Assembly (NCBI RefSeq): GCF_017872555.1
Contig: NZ_JAEDOX010000002.1
Span: 1 to 64,000, forward strand
DNA: 64,000 nucleotides
Source of the DNA: Ruegeria sp. HKCCSA071
Lineage (GTDB): Bacteria; Pseudomonadota; Alphaproteobacteria; Rhodobacterales; Rhodobacteraceae
Direction: 5' to 3'
A model generated the notes under the pieces. The model did not search any database. It saw only the letters and a program-made list of their open reading frames with translations, and had not been told where the DNA came from. Both the position numbers and the translations under genes were made by a program. Positions 54,257-63,060 of the stretch are shown here, in pieces (position 1 is the stretch's first letter; the number at the start of each line of letters is the position of its first letter).

Positions 54257-55441
54257 TTATCTGCGCTGATCCAGCCAATCGGCAGCAGCCCGACCGGCCC
54301 AGCGACCCGTGGCGAGACAGGCCGTCAAAAGATACCCCCCGGTTGGCGCTTCCCAGTCCATCATCTCACCCGCGCAGAACACGCCCGGCATGGACCTCAG
54401 CATCAGCCCGTCGTCCAACGCGGATCGTTTCACGCCGCCTGCCGTCGATATAGCCTCATCCATCGGTCGCAGCCCCGCGTGCAGGATTGGCAGTTTCTTG
54501 AGGACCGCCACGTTGCCCGGCAGCGGCAGGTGACTGCGTTTTGCCATCTCGTGAAACACGGCAATCTTCTGCGGTGACAGATTCAACGACTTTCTCAACC
54601 ATTGCGAAAACGTGGTTTTCGACTTTTTGGAAGACCATCGCGCCCGCAAGGACTGCTGGTCCAGATCAGGCACCAGATCGACATAAAGTGGATGCCCTTT
54701 GCGCAAGGCAGGGGTGAGAGTGTAAAGCCCCCCTCCCTCCAGCCCGGTTGCCGAGATCGCAGCCTCGCCGCGGCTTTCCAGGTCACCGGCCATCCACCGA
54801 ACCGATTTTAGCGCCGACCCGAAATGTGGCTGCATATGAGGGCCCCAGTCCACAGACAGGGCTGAGTTCGCAGGTTCAAACGGTGCCAGATCCACGCTCC
54901 TGTCGGACAGGATTTGCGCCCAATGACCATCCGACCCAAGGCGGGCCCAGCTTGCCCCGCCCAGTGCCAGCACGGTTACAGCAGCGGTTAGGTTTTGCGG
55001 CCCGTCCGGGGTGTCAAATACCAGCGCATCAGCTTCCCAACCTTTCCATCGCCAACGGGTTCTGATCTCAACCCCTGCTGCGTCCAGTCGCGCAAGCCAT
55101 GCGCGCAACAAGGGCGACGCCTTCATGGCCTCGGGAAAAACCCGCCCGGTAGAGCCCGTGAATAATGTCTGGCCCAATCCACGCGCCCAGTGCTGAACAG
55201 CTTGCGCATCAAAGGCGGTAATCATCGGGCACAACCAGTCCACCGCATTGTTATACGACCGCATCAGTGTCTCAGGCGGTTCGTCCTTTGTCAGGTTCAG
55301 CCCCGATTTACCTGCCATCAGAAATTTGCGCGCAACCGAAGGTTTGGCTTCGGCAACCAGTAAGGAATGCCCAGCCTCGGCCAGTTGCTCGGCCGCCATC
55401 AACCCTGCGGGGCCTGCTCCGATCACCACTGCCTGCACCAT
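54257..55441 (-). CDS. HI0933/BaiN-family flavoprotein
   Basis: NAD(P)/FAD-dependent oxidoreductase of 394 aa. The N-terminal VIGAGPAGLMAAEQLAEAG binds FAD and is followed by KFLMAGKSGLNLT, which marks the HI0933 subgroup. GVFCAGEMMDWEAPTGGYLL near the end completes the family pattern. Some relatives are annotated as bile-acid or reductase enzymes, others as YhiN; no substrate can be assigned here. Start at 55441 behind GAGGGTG. Confidence 0.85.
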   Translation of the reverse strand: MVQAVVIGAGPAGLMAAEQLAEAGHSLLVAEAKPSVARKFLMAGKSGLNLTKDEPPETLMRSYNNAVDWLCPMITAFDAQAVQHWARGLGQTLFTGSTGRVFPEAMKASPLLRAWLARLDAAGVEIRTRWRWKGWEADALVFDTPDGPQNLTAAVTVLALGGASWARLGSDGHWAQILSDRSVDLAPFEPANSALSVDWGPHMQPHFGSALKSVRWMAGDLESRGEAAISATGLEGGGLYTLTPALRKGHPLYVDLVPDLDQQSLRARWSSKKSKTTFSQWLRKSLNLSPQKIAVFHEMAKRSHLPLPGNVAVLKKLPILHAGLRPMDEAISTAGGVKRSALDDGLMLRSMPGVFCAGEMMDWEAPTGGYLLTACLATGRWAGRAAADWLDQRR

Positions 55442-55488
55442 TCGCACCCTCTTGCCTTCGCCGTCCATCGACGCAAGTTCAAACCATC

Positions 55489-55785
55489 ATGGCGAACAAC
55501 GATCCGATCTGCCCGCTCTGTGACCGCCCGATCCCCAGTGGGGGTGGCAGCCTGCATCATCTGATCCCAAAACTCAAAGGAGGCAAGGGCGGACCCACCG
55601 TTCTTCTGCACCAGATTTGCCACAAAGAGGTCCATGCCACCCTGACCGAGGCCGAACTGGCGCGCAGTTACAACACGGTCGCAGCCTTGCGCGCGCATCC
55701 CAGGCTTGAGAAATTCCTGATCTGGGTGCGTAAACGCCCACCCGGATTTCGGTCGAAAGTTCCGGGCAAGCGACGCAACAGGTGA
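55489..55785 (+). CDS. Small HNH-nuclease-like zinc protein
   Basis: 98-residue basic protein with CPLC near the start, GGGSLHHLIPKLKGGKGG, and HQICHKEVHATL: the Cys/His arrangement of HNH nucleases (two Cys pairs and the HH catalytic position). The C-terminal 30 residues are strongly basic. It could be a solitary HNH nuclease, a toxin-like element or a nucleic-acid-binding protein. Divergent from the flavoprotein gene and ending at the base adjacent to the convergent VOC gene. Confidence 0.72.
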   Translation: MANNDPICPLCDRPIPSGGGSLHHLIPKLKGGKGGPTVLLHQICHKEVHATLTEAELARSYNTVAALRAHPRLEKFLIWVRKRPPGFRSKVPGKRRNR

Positions 55786-56523
55786 TCAGCCAGGCAGGAC
55801 CGGATCGCCAAAGGCGTCTTTCAAAGGTGCGGCCAACCCCTCGACTTCTATTCCCTGGTAATCCGGTACGGGCGCAAACTGCGCACCCGCAAGATGCTGG
55901 AACTCCAATGTCGTATACGGTCGCTTCCACAACCATTCGCGATTCTCGACGGCCCACAAATCGGGGTTTGGAGGGGTTTCGTCGGTAAAGGCGTAGAAAT
56001 GCAGATCAAAGCCATGGGGGGCCACCTCCTGCATCGACAGCAAGGACATACCTTGCGCGCGCCAAAACGCGTCCTCGCCCGCAATATCACCGGTTCGAAG
56101 GGTTATCTGACCGATCCGGGCCTGCGCAAACGGAGCATCCGGATCTGCAACCTGCACCGGTTTGTTACCTTCGAAATCATGTTGCAGCAATTCGACGACA
56201 AACCCTTCGGGATCAGCCAGATGGCACATATACCCGATATCCAAAAACTGGCTCGGCGTGCTTACCGCAGTACCCAGCGCGCGCAGATGCGCTGCCGCAA
56301 GATCGACATCAGGTACGGTAATTCCGATCTTCCAATATCTTTGGCCCCGGTCATGGGTGTATCCGCCACCACCCGGCAACAGCAGAAGGTCCGCATCTTC
56401 CGAGTTGTAGCCGACGCGGCAACCTGACCCCTGCCGGTCAACCCGCATACCCAGAACGTCGCGATATAATAGGGCCAGTCCTTCCGGGTCAGCGACCCGC
56501 AACCGAACGGCCGAAATCCTCAT
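55786..56523 (-). CDS. VOC-superfamily (glyoxalase-like) protein
   Basis: 245-residue protein with two beta-alpha-beta-beta-beta modules: residues about 1-115 with LLYRDVLGMRVD and DPEGFVVELLQ, and about 125-240 with RIGQITLRTGD. Metal-binding His/Glu residues of glyoxalase/dioxygenase relatives are partly present, so the reaction cannot be deduced. Start is the ATG overlapping the upstream crotonase-like stop (ATGA), making it the third gene of an SDR-crotonase-VOC operon. Confidence 0.8.
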   Translation of the reverse strand: MRISAVRLRVADPEGLALLYRDVLGMRVDRQGSGCRVGYNSEDADLLLLPGGGGYTHDRGQRYWKIGITVPDVDLAAAHLRALGTAVSTPSQFLDIGYMCHLADPEGFVVELLQHDFEGNKPVQVADPDAPFAQARIGQITLRTGDIAGEDAFWRAQGMSLLSMQEVAPHGFDLHFYAFTDETPPNPDLWAVENREWLWKRPYTTLEFQHLAGAQFAPVPDYQGIEVEGLAAPLKDAFGDPVLPG

Positions 56524-57128
56524 GAACACATCCTTGCGATATCCCTGGCGACAACGGGGTCAGCGTTCACGCTGTCTGCCACAAACTCACGCGCGGTTTG
56601 CATCAGGTGATCGGGCTCGACGATCCGGTCAACCAGACCGAAGTCATACGCCTCTTGCGCGGTGATCTTCTGACCTGCCATCAGGATCAACTTGGTTCTG
56701 GCCGGGCCCACCAATGCCGCCAACCGTTTCGGATCGGATGGCTGCGGCAGGAACCCCAGCTTCATCACCGGATAGAAGAACTTGGCTGTTGGCACCGCAA
56801 TGCGAAGGTCACAGGCCAAAGCCATGCCATTGGCCCCACCAGCCAAAGTTCCGTTCAACGCGGCAATGGTCAGACAGGGCAATGCGGCGATGGCACCGGA
56901 CAGTCTTTCCCAGACGTCAGAGGTGGCCAGACCGGCGCGCGCCTCGTCCAGATCGGCCCCCGCGCTGAACACTTTGCCCGCGCCCGTCAGGATCAGCGCC
57001 CGCGCGCTGGTTGCGGCCTCGGCAATCCCGACCAGTTCATCCAGCATCGCTCCGGTCAGGGCGTTTGCCTTTTCGGGATTGTTGATCGTAACAACCCACA
57101 GGCCATCCTCTTTCGTCAGGTCAATCAT
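56520..57128 (-). CDS. Short crotonase-fold (enoyl-CoA hydratase/isomerase-like) protein
   Basis: 202-residue crotonase-family protein, shorter than the usual 255-265. It keeps the CoA-binding and oxyanion region (GAGKVFSAGADLDEAR, GTLAGGANGMALACDLRIA). The positions of both catalytic glutamates of enoyl-CoA hydratase are changed: Gly101 where Glu144 would be, Val121 where Glu164 would be. It is therefore unlikely to hydrate enoyl-CoA; isomerase, decarboxylase or another crotonase reaction is possible. It overlaps both neighbours as ATGA, so expression is coupled to the SDR and VOC genes. Confidence 0.82.
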   Translation of the reverse strand: MIDLTKEDGLWVVTINNPEKANALTGAMLDELVGIAEAATSARALILTGAGKVFSAGADLDEARAGLATSDVWERLSGAIAALPCLTIAALNGTLAGGANGMALACDLRIAVPTAKFFYPVMKLGFLPQPSDPKRLAALVGPARTKLILMAGQKITAQEAYDFGLVDRIVEPDHLMQTAREFVADSVNADPVVARDIARMCS

Positions 57129-57868
57129 ATCAACCCGACCCTTTTTCTGATGTCTTCCAGGCGCAGCGATATCTCCGTTCCCAAATATTCATCCGCGTCC
57201 TTGGAACACATCCACAACAGGGCACGTGCTGGCCAGTCTGCGGGAATATGCGCGTCCCAGTCCAGTTGACTGACCGGATTGATGCCGCTTGCCTTGATGG
57301 ACCGCTGCATATCCGTGGCAACCGTCCCCGGCGACAGCCCCATGGTGCGAATACCGTGTTGGGCTTCTTCCAGATGCAGGCATTCCGTCAACATTTTTGC
57401 CCCGGCCTTTGACGCGCAATAATGGCTCCACGCCTCAACCGGGTTGGACGCCGCGCCGGACGAGACGGTCAGAATGCTTCCACCCCCGGCGGCCCGCATT
57501 ACTGGCAAAGCAGCACGCATCCCGTAGAAAACACCTTTGAGGTTGATGTCGATGGCTTTGCTCCAGGCCTCAGGGTCGGCGTTGGAAAGATGAAAGATCG
57601 GATCGATCACACCGGCATTGCCAACCAGAACATCCAACCTTCCGAACCGATCCACACATGTGGCCACAGCCTGCTCGACCTGCACGAAATCGCTGACATC
57701 GCAGGCCAGCGCGATGGCCTGATCACCCAGTTCAGCGGCCAAGGCATCAATCTGATCGCGGTTGCGGGCCACCAATGCGACATTGGCGCCGGCTGCGGCA
57801 AAAACGCGCCCCGCTTCGGCCCCGATGCCACGGCTGGCCCCAGTTATCAGAACTGTTTTCCCCTGCAT
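57125..57868 (-). CDS. Short-chain dehydrogenase/reductase
   Basis: Classical SDR of 247 aa. Cofactor motif GASRGIGAEAG at about 10-20, structural NAG at 84-86, and the catalytic triad Ser137, Tyr150 and Lys154 (SHYCASKAG). GAGG precedes the ATG at 57868. First gene of a three-gene operon with a crotonase-like and a VOC protein, reminiscent of a small acyl-CoA or carbonyl pathway, but no substrate can be inferred. Confidence 0.85.
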   Translation of the reverse strand: MQGKTVLITGASRGIGAEAGRVFAAAGANVALVARNRDQIDALAAELGDQAIALACDVSDFVQVEQAVATCVDRFGRLDVLVGNAGVIDPIFHLSNADPEAWSKAIDINLKGVFYGMRAALPVMRAAGGGSILTVSSGAASNPVEAWSHYCASKAGAKMLTECLHLEEAQHGIRTMGLSPGTVATDMQRSIKASGINPVSQLDWDAHIPADWPARALLWMCSKDADEYLGTEISLRLEDIRKRVGLI

Positions 57869-58008
57869 TTGCCTCTCCTCACGTATTGTTGTTGATCCCG
57901 GCCACAGCCGTAACGCGGAAACGGGGAAATGGTCCAGCCCTTGCCCCCTTGACGATAGGTGCCACAACCCCGACCATGTGCCGCAAATTGATCAAGAAGG
58001 GTTACCTT

Positions 58009-59523
58009 ATGTCCGTTTTCCTCCGCCGCAGCTGCGGTGCTGTTCTGGCTTATGCTGTTGCGACCCAGGGCGCGTTCGCCGACCTTACTGCAAATGATGT
58101 TTGGTCCGACTGGCAGAGCTATTTCACGTCAATGGGCTACACCGTTACAGGCGACGAAAGCATAGCCGGTGACGTCACCACAATTTCGAACATGACACTT
58201 TCTTTGACCTTTCCGGAAGAAGACGGGCAGTTCCAGATGGTCATGCCGGAAATGACGCTGACCGAAAATGGTGACGGAACCGTTACCATCGGATTGCCCG
58301 AAAGCTTTCCCATGGATGTCACGGGAACAGCCGATGATGAAGAGTTTGCAGCCAAAGTGATTTATTCGCACAGCCAGCTGAACATGGTCGTTTCGGGTAC
58401 ACCCGAAGACATGGCCTATGACTACACTGCTGACAAACTGGGCATTGCGCTGGATTCGATCGAAGTTGATGGCGAACCGCTGCCGAACGAGGTTTTCAGC
58501 ATAGCGGTCGAAGCGGGAGATCTGGCCGGTCGGTCGCGGATGCAAATAGGCGAACACCGAAACATCACCCAGACATTCAACAGCGAAACACTGACCTATG
58601 ACCTGAACTTTCAGGATCCGGAAAGTGGTGAAAGCGGGCTGATCAATGGTCAGCTGGACCAGCTGGCCTTTGAAGGCGAAAACGTGATCCCGCTGGATTT
58701 TGACATGTCTGATCCGCAGGCGTTTTATCAAGCGGGTTTTGCCTTTGACGGCACCTTTACCTATGCATCCGGCAGCACCGATCTGAGCGGGACCAGCGAA
58801 GGCCAGGCGTTCTCGATGAACAGCACCTCGGAAGGTGGGCGCTTTGCCGCCAGCATCGACGCCGAGCGCATCGCCTATGATATCGTGCAGAACAGCACCA
58901 AACTGGCGGTGACAACGGCAGACCTGCCATTCCCGATCGAGTTGTCCATGGCCAGTGCAGGTTTGAATTTCGAATTCCCGATCCAGCAATCGGACGAAAT
59001 TCAGCCCTTCGCCTTTGGCCTCAACATGACTGATTTCACCATGTCTGATGTCCTGTGGGGCATTTTTGACCCGGCAGGCGCGCTGCCCCGCGATCCGGCG
59101 ACAATTGCGCTGGACACGACCGGCACGGCAAAAGTTCTGATGAATATCTTCGATCCGGAAATCGACGTCGAGTCGGACGAAGCTCCGGGTGAGCTGCACT
59201 CGCTGAAAATCAGCCAGCTTCTGGTTTCGTTGGTTGGCGCCAAACTGACCGGCGATGGCGATTTTGCCTTCGACAATTCGAACACTGAAGAGTTTGGCGG
59301 AATGCCCAGCCCAAGCGGCGTGGCGAACCTGAAACTTGTTGGCGCCAATCAGCTGATCGATACGCTGATCGGCATGGGCCTCATTTCGGACGACGATGCG
59401 CTGGGCGCGCGGATGATGATGGGTCTGATGGCTGTCCCCGGCGATGAGCCTGACACCCTGAACTCGACCATCGAATTCACCGAAGACGGCCAGATTTTGG
59501 CGAATGGCCAGCGTATCAAGTAA
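58009..59523 (+). CDS. DUF2125 exported protein
   Basis: 504-residue protein with a Sec signal (cleavage after GAFA) and a long beta-rich body in which sequences such as MVMPEMTLTENGDG and LTFPEEDG recur in style, typical of the alphaproteobacterial DUF2125 family. A second in-frame ATG at 57976 is less likely because AAGG falls at the right distance before 58009. Periplasmic localisation is inferred from the signal; function unknown. A strong terminator follows at 59533. Confidence 0.85.
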   Translation: MSVFLRRSCGAVLAYAVATQGAFADLTANDVWSDWQSYFTSMGYTVTGDESIAGDVTTISNMTLSLTFPEEDGQFQMVMPEMTLTENGDGTVTIGLPESFPMDVTGTADDEEFAAKVIYSHSQLNMVVSGTPEDMAYDYTADKLGIALDSIEVDGEPLPNEVFSIAVEAGDLAGRSRMQIGEHRNITQTFNSETLTYDLNFQDPESGESGLINGQLDQLAFEGENVIPLDFDMSDPQAFYQAGFAFDGTFTYASGSTDLSGTSEGQAFSMNSTSEGGRFAASIDAERIAYDIVQNSTKLAVTTADLPFPIELSMASAGLNFEFPIQQSDEIQPFAFGLNMTDFTMSDVLWGIFDPAGALPRDPATIALDTTGTAKVLMNIFDPEIDVESDEAPGELHSLKISQLLVSLVGAKLTGDGDFAFDNSNTEEFGGMPSPSGVANLKLVGANQLIDTLIGMGLISDDDALGARMMMGLMAVPGDEPDTLNSTIEFTEDGQILANGQRIK

Positions 59524-59532
59524 TACCCATCT

Positions 59533-59559
59533 GAAAGGGCCGCGCAGCGCGGCCCTTTC
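59533..59559 (+). terminator. Intrinsic terminator of the DUF2125 gene
   Basis: Stem of at least 11 bp, GAAAGGGCCGC/GCGGCCCTTTC, with GCAGC loop. It ends the DUF2125 transcript before the pmbA operon. Confidence 0.82.
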
Positions 59560-59691
59560 CATTCCTGTGCACCTTGTGCCAGATCCGGTAACGGCATGGA
59601 TTTATCACGATCCACACAGCACAATCCGGTCACAGGTCTTGCGGGGCGGGCGGTGCAAGGCTAGGTCCTTGGCAATCAACCCGGAGACCTC

Positions 59692-61038
59692 ATGACCCGC
59701 TCACCAGAAGAAATCAGCCAACAATTGCTCGATGTTGCTCGCCGGGCAGGCGCAGAAGCGGCAGATGCCATCGTTCTCGAAGGGTCCTCGGTCTCGGTCG
59801 ATGTGCGAGGTGGCGCGCTGGAACACGCGGAACGCTCGGAAGGCGCTGATCTGGGTTTGCGTGTGTTTCTGGGTAAACGCTCAGCCATTGTGTCCAGCTC
59901 TGACAGCCGCCCGGAAACCCTTGCGGCGATGGCCGAACGCGCTGTGGCCATGGCAAAAGAGGCGCCCGAGGACCCCTATTCCGGGCTGGCCGACAAAGGC
60001 CAACTGGCCAGTGACTGGGATATTCGGTCACTGAAATTGCTGGACACCGCCCCGCCCCCGTCGGCAGAAAGCCTGATGCAGGATGCGCTGGCCGCCGAGG
60101 CCGCAGCACTGACGGTAAAAGGCGTCACGCAGGTGTCGGATGCGGCTGCAAGCTACGGAACGCACCGGGTGCATCTGGCGGCTACAAACGGGTTTTCCGG
60201 TGGGTATGAGCGCAGCAGCCGATCCATTTCATGCGTTGCGATCTCGGGTGAAGGCACCGGGATGGAGCGCGACTATGACGGTGACAGCCGGACGTTTCAA
60301 TCCGACCTGCGCGACGCGGCTGAGATTGGGCGCACCGCAGGGGAACGCGCTGTGCAACAGGTTGGCGCATGCAAACCGGCGACCGGCAGTTTCCCGGTGT
60401 TGTTTGATGAACGTATCTCGTCTTCGCTGATCGGGCATCTGCTGGCCGCTAGCAATGGGGCCGCGATTGCGCGGGGCGCGTCCTGGCTGAAGGATTGCAT
60501 GGGGCAAGAGGTGCTGCCCGCGCATCTGTCACTGATCGAAGATCCGCACCGCCCGCGTATCTCTGGCTCGCGCCCATTTGATGCCGAAGGTCTGCCAACG
60601 CAGCGCCGGGTGATCGTGGAAAACGGTGTCCTGACGGGGTGGACGCTGGATCTGTCGAGTGGCCGCAAGCTGGGCATGGTCTCCACAGGCAACGCTGCGC
60701 GCGGCGTGTCCGGCCCACCCTCGCCCAGCAACTGGAACCTGAGTCTGACGCAAGGGACCCGCAGTCGCGAAGATCTGTTGCGCGATATGGGCACCGGTTT
60801 GCTGGTCACGTCCATGATCGGATCGACGATCAACCCCAATACGGGCGACTACTCCCGTGGTGCATCAGGTTTTTGGGTCGAAAACGGTGTGATCACGCAT
60901 CCTGTCAACGAATGCACCATCGCAGGAAATTTGCGTGATATGCTGCGGCGGATCATTCCCGCCAATGATGCGCGCCCATATTTGTCGCGCGTGGTTCCGT
61001 CGCTGTTGATCGAAGGAATGACACTTGCCGGCAACTGA
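59692..61038 (+). CDS. pmbA: PmbA/TldE-family metalloprotease-type protein
   Basis: 448-residue protein of the TldD/PmbA family. It shows EGSSVSVDVRGGALEHAERSEG near the start, ATNGFSGGYERSS, and the C-terminal GTGLLVTSMIGSTINPNTGD segment. In TldDE complexes TldD carries the HExxxH site, while PmbA/TldE is the partner, and none is seen here. GGAG precedes the ATG. Last 14 bases overlap the IMPase-like gene, the start of an operon running to lpxK. Confidence 0.88.
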   Translation: MTRSPEEISQQLLDVARRAGAEAADAIVLEGSSVSVDVRGGALEHAERSEGADLGLRVFLGKRSAIVSSSDSRPETLAAMAERAVAMAKEAPEDPYSGLADKGQLASDWDIRSLKLLDTAPPPSAESLMQDALAAEAAALTVKGVTQVSDAAASYGTHRVHLAATNGFSGGYERSSRSISCVAISGEGTGMERDYDGDSRTFQSDLRDAAEIGRTAGERAVQQVGACKPATGSFPVLFDERISSSLIGHLLAASNGAAIARGASWLKDCMGQEVLPAHLSLIEDPHRPRISGSRPFDAEGLPTQRRVIVENGVLTGWTLDLSSGRKLGMVSTGNAARGVSGPPSPSNWNLSLTQGTRSREDLLRDMGTGLLVTSMIGSTINPNTGDYSRGASGFWVENGVITHPVNECTIAGNLRDMLRRIIPANDARPYLSRVVPSLLIEGMTLAGN

Positions 61039-61825
61039 TCTGCCCCTTCTGATTGAGGCGGCACTGGAGGCCGGCAAGATCGCTACACGCTATTCCGGGA
61101 CGCAAGCACAGCGTTGGGACAAACCCGATGGCGCCGGTCCGGTGACCGAGGCCGATCTGGCCGTCAACGCGATGCTGGAAGAAAAACTGTGCGCTGCGCG
61201 GCCGGGCTATGGCTGGCTCAGCGAGGAATCCGAGGATTCGCCCGAGCGGCTGAACCGCAGCTACGCCTTTATCGTCGATCCGATTGACGGCACCCGCAGC
61301 TTTACAGAAGGCGCGCGCACCTGGGCGCATTCGCTGGCTGTTGCGGTGGATGGCATTGTGACTGCCGCTGTAATCTACCTGCCGATGCGCGACTTGCTTT
61401 ATGCTGCGGCGCAAGGTCAGGGCGCCACTCTCAATGGGGAAAAGATCACGACGTCGAAAACGCCTGAGCTACTGCAATCTCAGGTTCTGGCCGCCAAACC
61501 AAATCTGGATACACAGCACTGGCGCAATCAGAATGTTCCAGCCTTCCACCGCGCATATCGACCCTCGCTTGCCTATCGCATGGCGCTGGTCGCGCAGGGG
61601 CGGTTCGATGCCATGCTGACCCTTCGCCCCAGCTGGGAATGGGATATTGCCGCTGGCGATCTGATCATCCGAGAGGCGGGCGGCGTCTGTTCAGACCGTT
61701 TGGGTCAACCGCTGAAATTCAACAATGCCCACCCCAGGCTGAATGGCGTCGTCGCCGCCAGCACTGCGATCCACGCGCAACTGGCAGCTCAGCTGGACCC
61801 GATCGGGCCGGGAATCGGCGCATGA
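61025..61825 (+). CDS. Inositol-monophosphatase-family protein
   Basis: 266-residue phosphatase of the IMPase/FBPase/CysQ superfamily. Metal-binding motifs are WLSEESED, VDPIDGTRSF and EWDIAAGDLIIREAGG. Whether it acts on inositol phosphate, 3'-phosphoadenosine 5'-phosphate or another phosphoester cannot be decided. TTG start behind GAAGGA, eight bases apart and inside the pmbA end, suggests translational coupling. Confidence 0.82.
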   Translation: MPATDLPLLIEAALEAGKIATRYSGTQAQRWDKPDGAGPVTEADLAVNAMLEEKLCAARPGYGWLSEESEDSPERLNRSYAFIVDPIDGTRSFTEGARTWAHSLAVAVDGIVTAAVIYLPMRDLLYAAAQGQGATLNGEKITTSKTPELLQSQVLAAKPNLDTQHWRNQNVPAFHRAYRPSLAYRMALVAQGRFDAMLTLRPSWEWDIAAGDLIIREAGGVCSDRLGQPLKFNNAHPRLNGVVAASTAIHAQLAAQLDPIGPGIGA

Positions 61826-63060
61826 GCAAACCGCGCTCATTAAGCCTTGCCGCTTATCGGGTGCTGTCCTGGAGAATGCGGAACGGTGTTGGTGTAAAAA
61901 CCGACCTGCCACGCCCCGAAGGCGAAATCGTGTGGATGCACGTCGCCACGCCTGACCGCCTGCGGGCGGTAAGTGATTTTTGCCGCCGGTTGCTTCAGTC
62001 CCGATCCGAGCTGCACTTTCTACTGACCGCCCCGCCGGACGCGGATCTGTCTGCCTGGCCGGAATGCAATTTTCCCCTGATCAACCTGCCTCAGGAGCAA
62101 AGCGGGGCCGCGCGTGACTTTATCGAATACTGGCGCCCAAGTATCGGGATTTGGGTCGGCGGTGATCTGATGCCCAACATCATAACCCGAGCCGATGAAC
62201 AGGCCGTACCCTTGGTGTTATTTGACGCCCAGTTTACCGTTGCACTGTCCCGGAACGCGCGCTGGCTGCCAGACATAACCAGAGTGACCTTTAGTTGTTT
62301 TCGCAAGATACTGACTGCAAATTCTGAAACCGCCCGACACATCCGGAGACTTGGCGTCCCGTTTTCAACAGTCGAAGATTCGCCGCCTTTGCGCATCAGC
62401 CCAAACCCCAGACCTTGGCCAGAAGACGAACTGATCGAAACCAACCATACGCTTGCAGGGCGACCCGTTTGGCTGGCTGCCTGGGTGCAGGACAAAGAGT
62501 TTATTTCGGTTCTGACAGCACATCGTCAGGCATTGCGCCTTTTGCACCGGTTGGTTTTGGTACTTCACGTCGCCGACGTTCACGAGGCCGCCCCCCTAAG
62601 ACGGCGGCTGGAGACGATGGATTTACGCTGTGTCAACTGGGACGATGGTGACTTGATCGAAGACAGCACGCAGGTCGTTCTGACTGCAGACCCCGAAAAT
62701 CTGGGGTTGTGGCACCGCGTGTCGGCAGTGACGTTCATGGCCAGTTCAATGGAACGCGGCGCAGGCGGTCAGGACCCGTCCGACGCAATCGCGCTGGGGT
62801 CTGCCATAATTTCTGGACCATTCGTGCATCGCCATCACGAGCTTTACGTCCACCTTCAACAGGCAGGCGCAGCCAAGGAGGTCAAGTCAGCAACCGAGTT
62901 GGGCGATGCAGTCGTACAGCTTCTGGCACCAGACCGCGCCGCTGACATGGCTTTGGCTGGATGGCAGATAATCACCGAAGGTGCGCCGCAGGCAGACACC
63001 CTCATCGAAATGGTGCAGGATATTCTGGACCAGCGGAGCGCAGATCATGCGGGCACCTGA
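61822..63060 (+). CDS. Diverged WaaA (KdtA)-like GT30 protein
   Basis: 412-residue protein resembling 3-deoxy-D-manno-octulosonate transferase: an N-terminal domain ([14 protein letters not shown] at about 37-50), [11 protein letters not shown] around 111-121, and a C-terminal domain with [26 protein letters not shown]. The position of the catalytic Glu in GE-x-x-A of WaaA is occupied by ATPD here, and the conserved E-x-EIWPN becomes GGDLMPN. The enzyme may be inactive or altered. Start overlaps the IMPase stop (ATGA); the last 14 bases overlap lpxK. Likely in lipid A/LPS core assembly, by position. Confidence 0.72.
   Translation: MSKPRSLSLAAYRVLSWRMRNGVGVKTDLPRPEGEIVWMHVATPDRLRAVSDFCRRLLQSRSELHFLLTAPPDADLSAWPECNFPLINLPQEQSGAARDFIEYWRPSIGIWVGGDLMPNIITRADEQAVPLVLFDAQFTVALSRNARWLPDITRVTFSCFRKILTANSETARHIRRLGVPFSTVEDSPPLRISPNPRPWPEDELIETNHTLAGRPVWLAAWVQDKEFISVLTAHRQALRLLHRLVLVLHVADVHEAAPLRRRLETMDLRCVNWDDGDLIEDSTQVVLTADPENLGLWHRVSAVTFMASSMERGAGGQDPSDAIALGSAIISGPFVHRHHELYVHLQQAGAAKEVKSATELGDAVVQLLAPDRAADMALAGWQIITEGAPQADTLIEMVQDILDQRSADHAGT

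Noticed and set aside
58129-59562. Long minus-strand frame antisense to the DUF2125 gene (477 codons)
   Set aside because: The plus-strand gene has a signal peptide and terminator; the antisense translation has no recognised domain and no plausible start.
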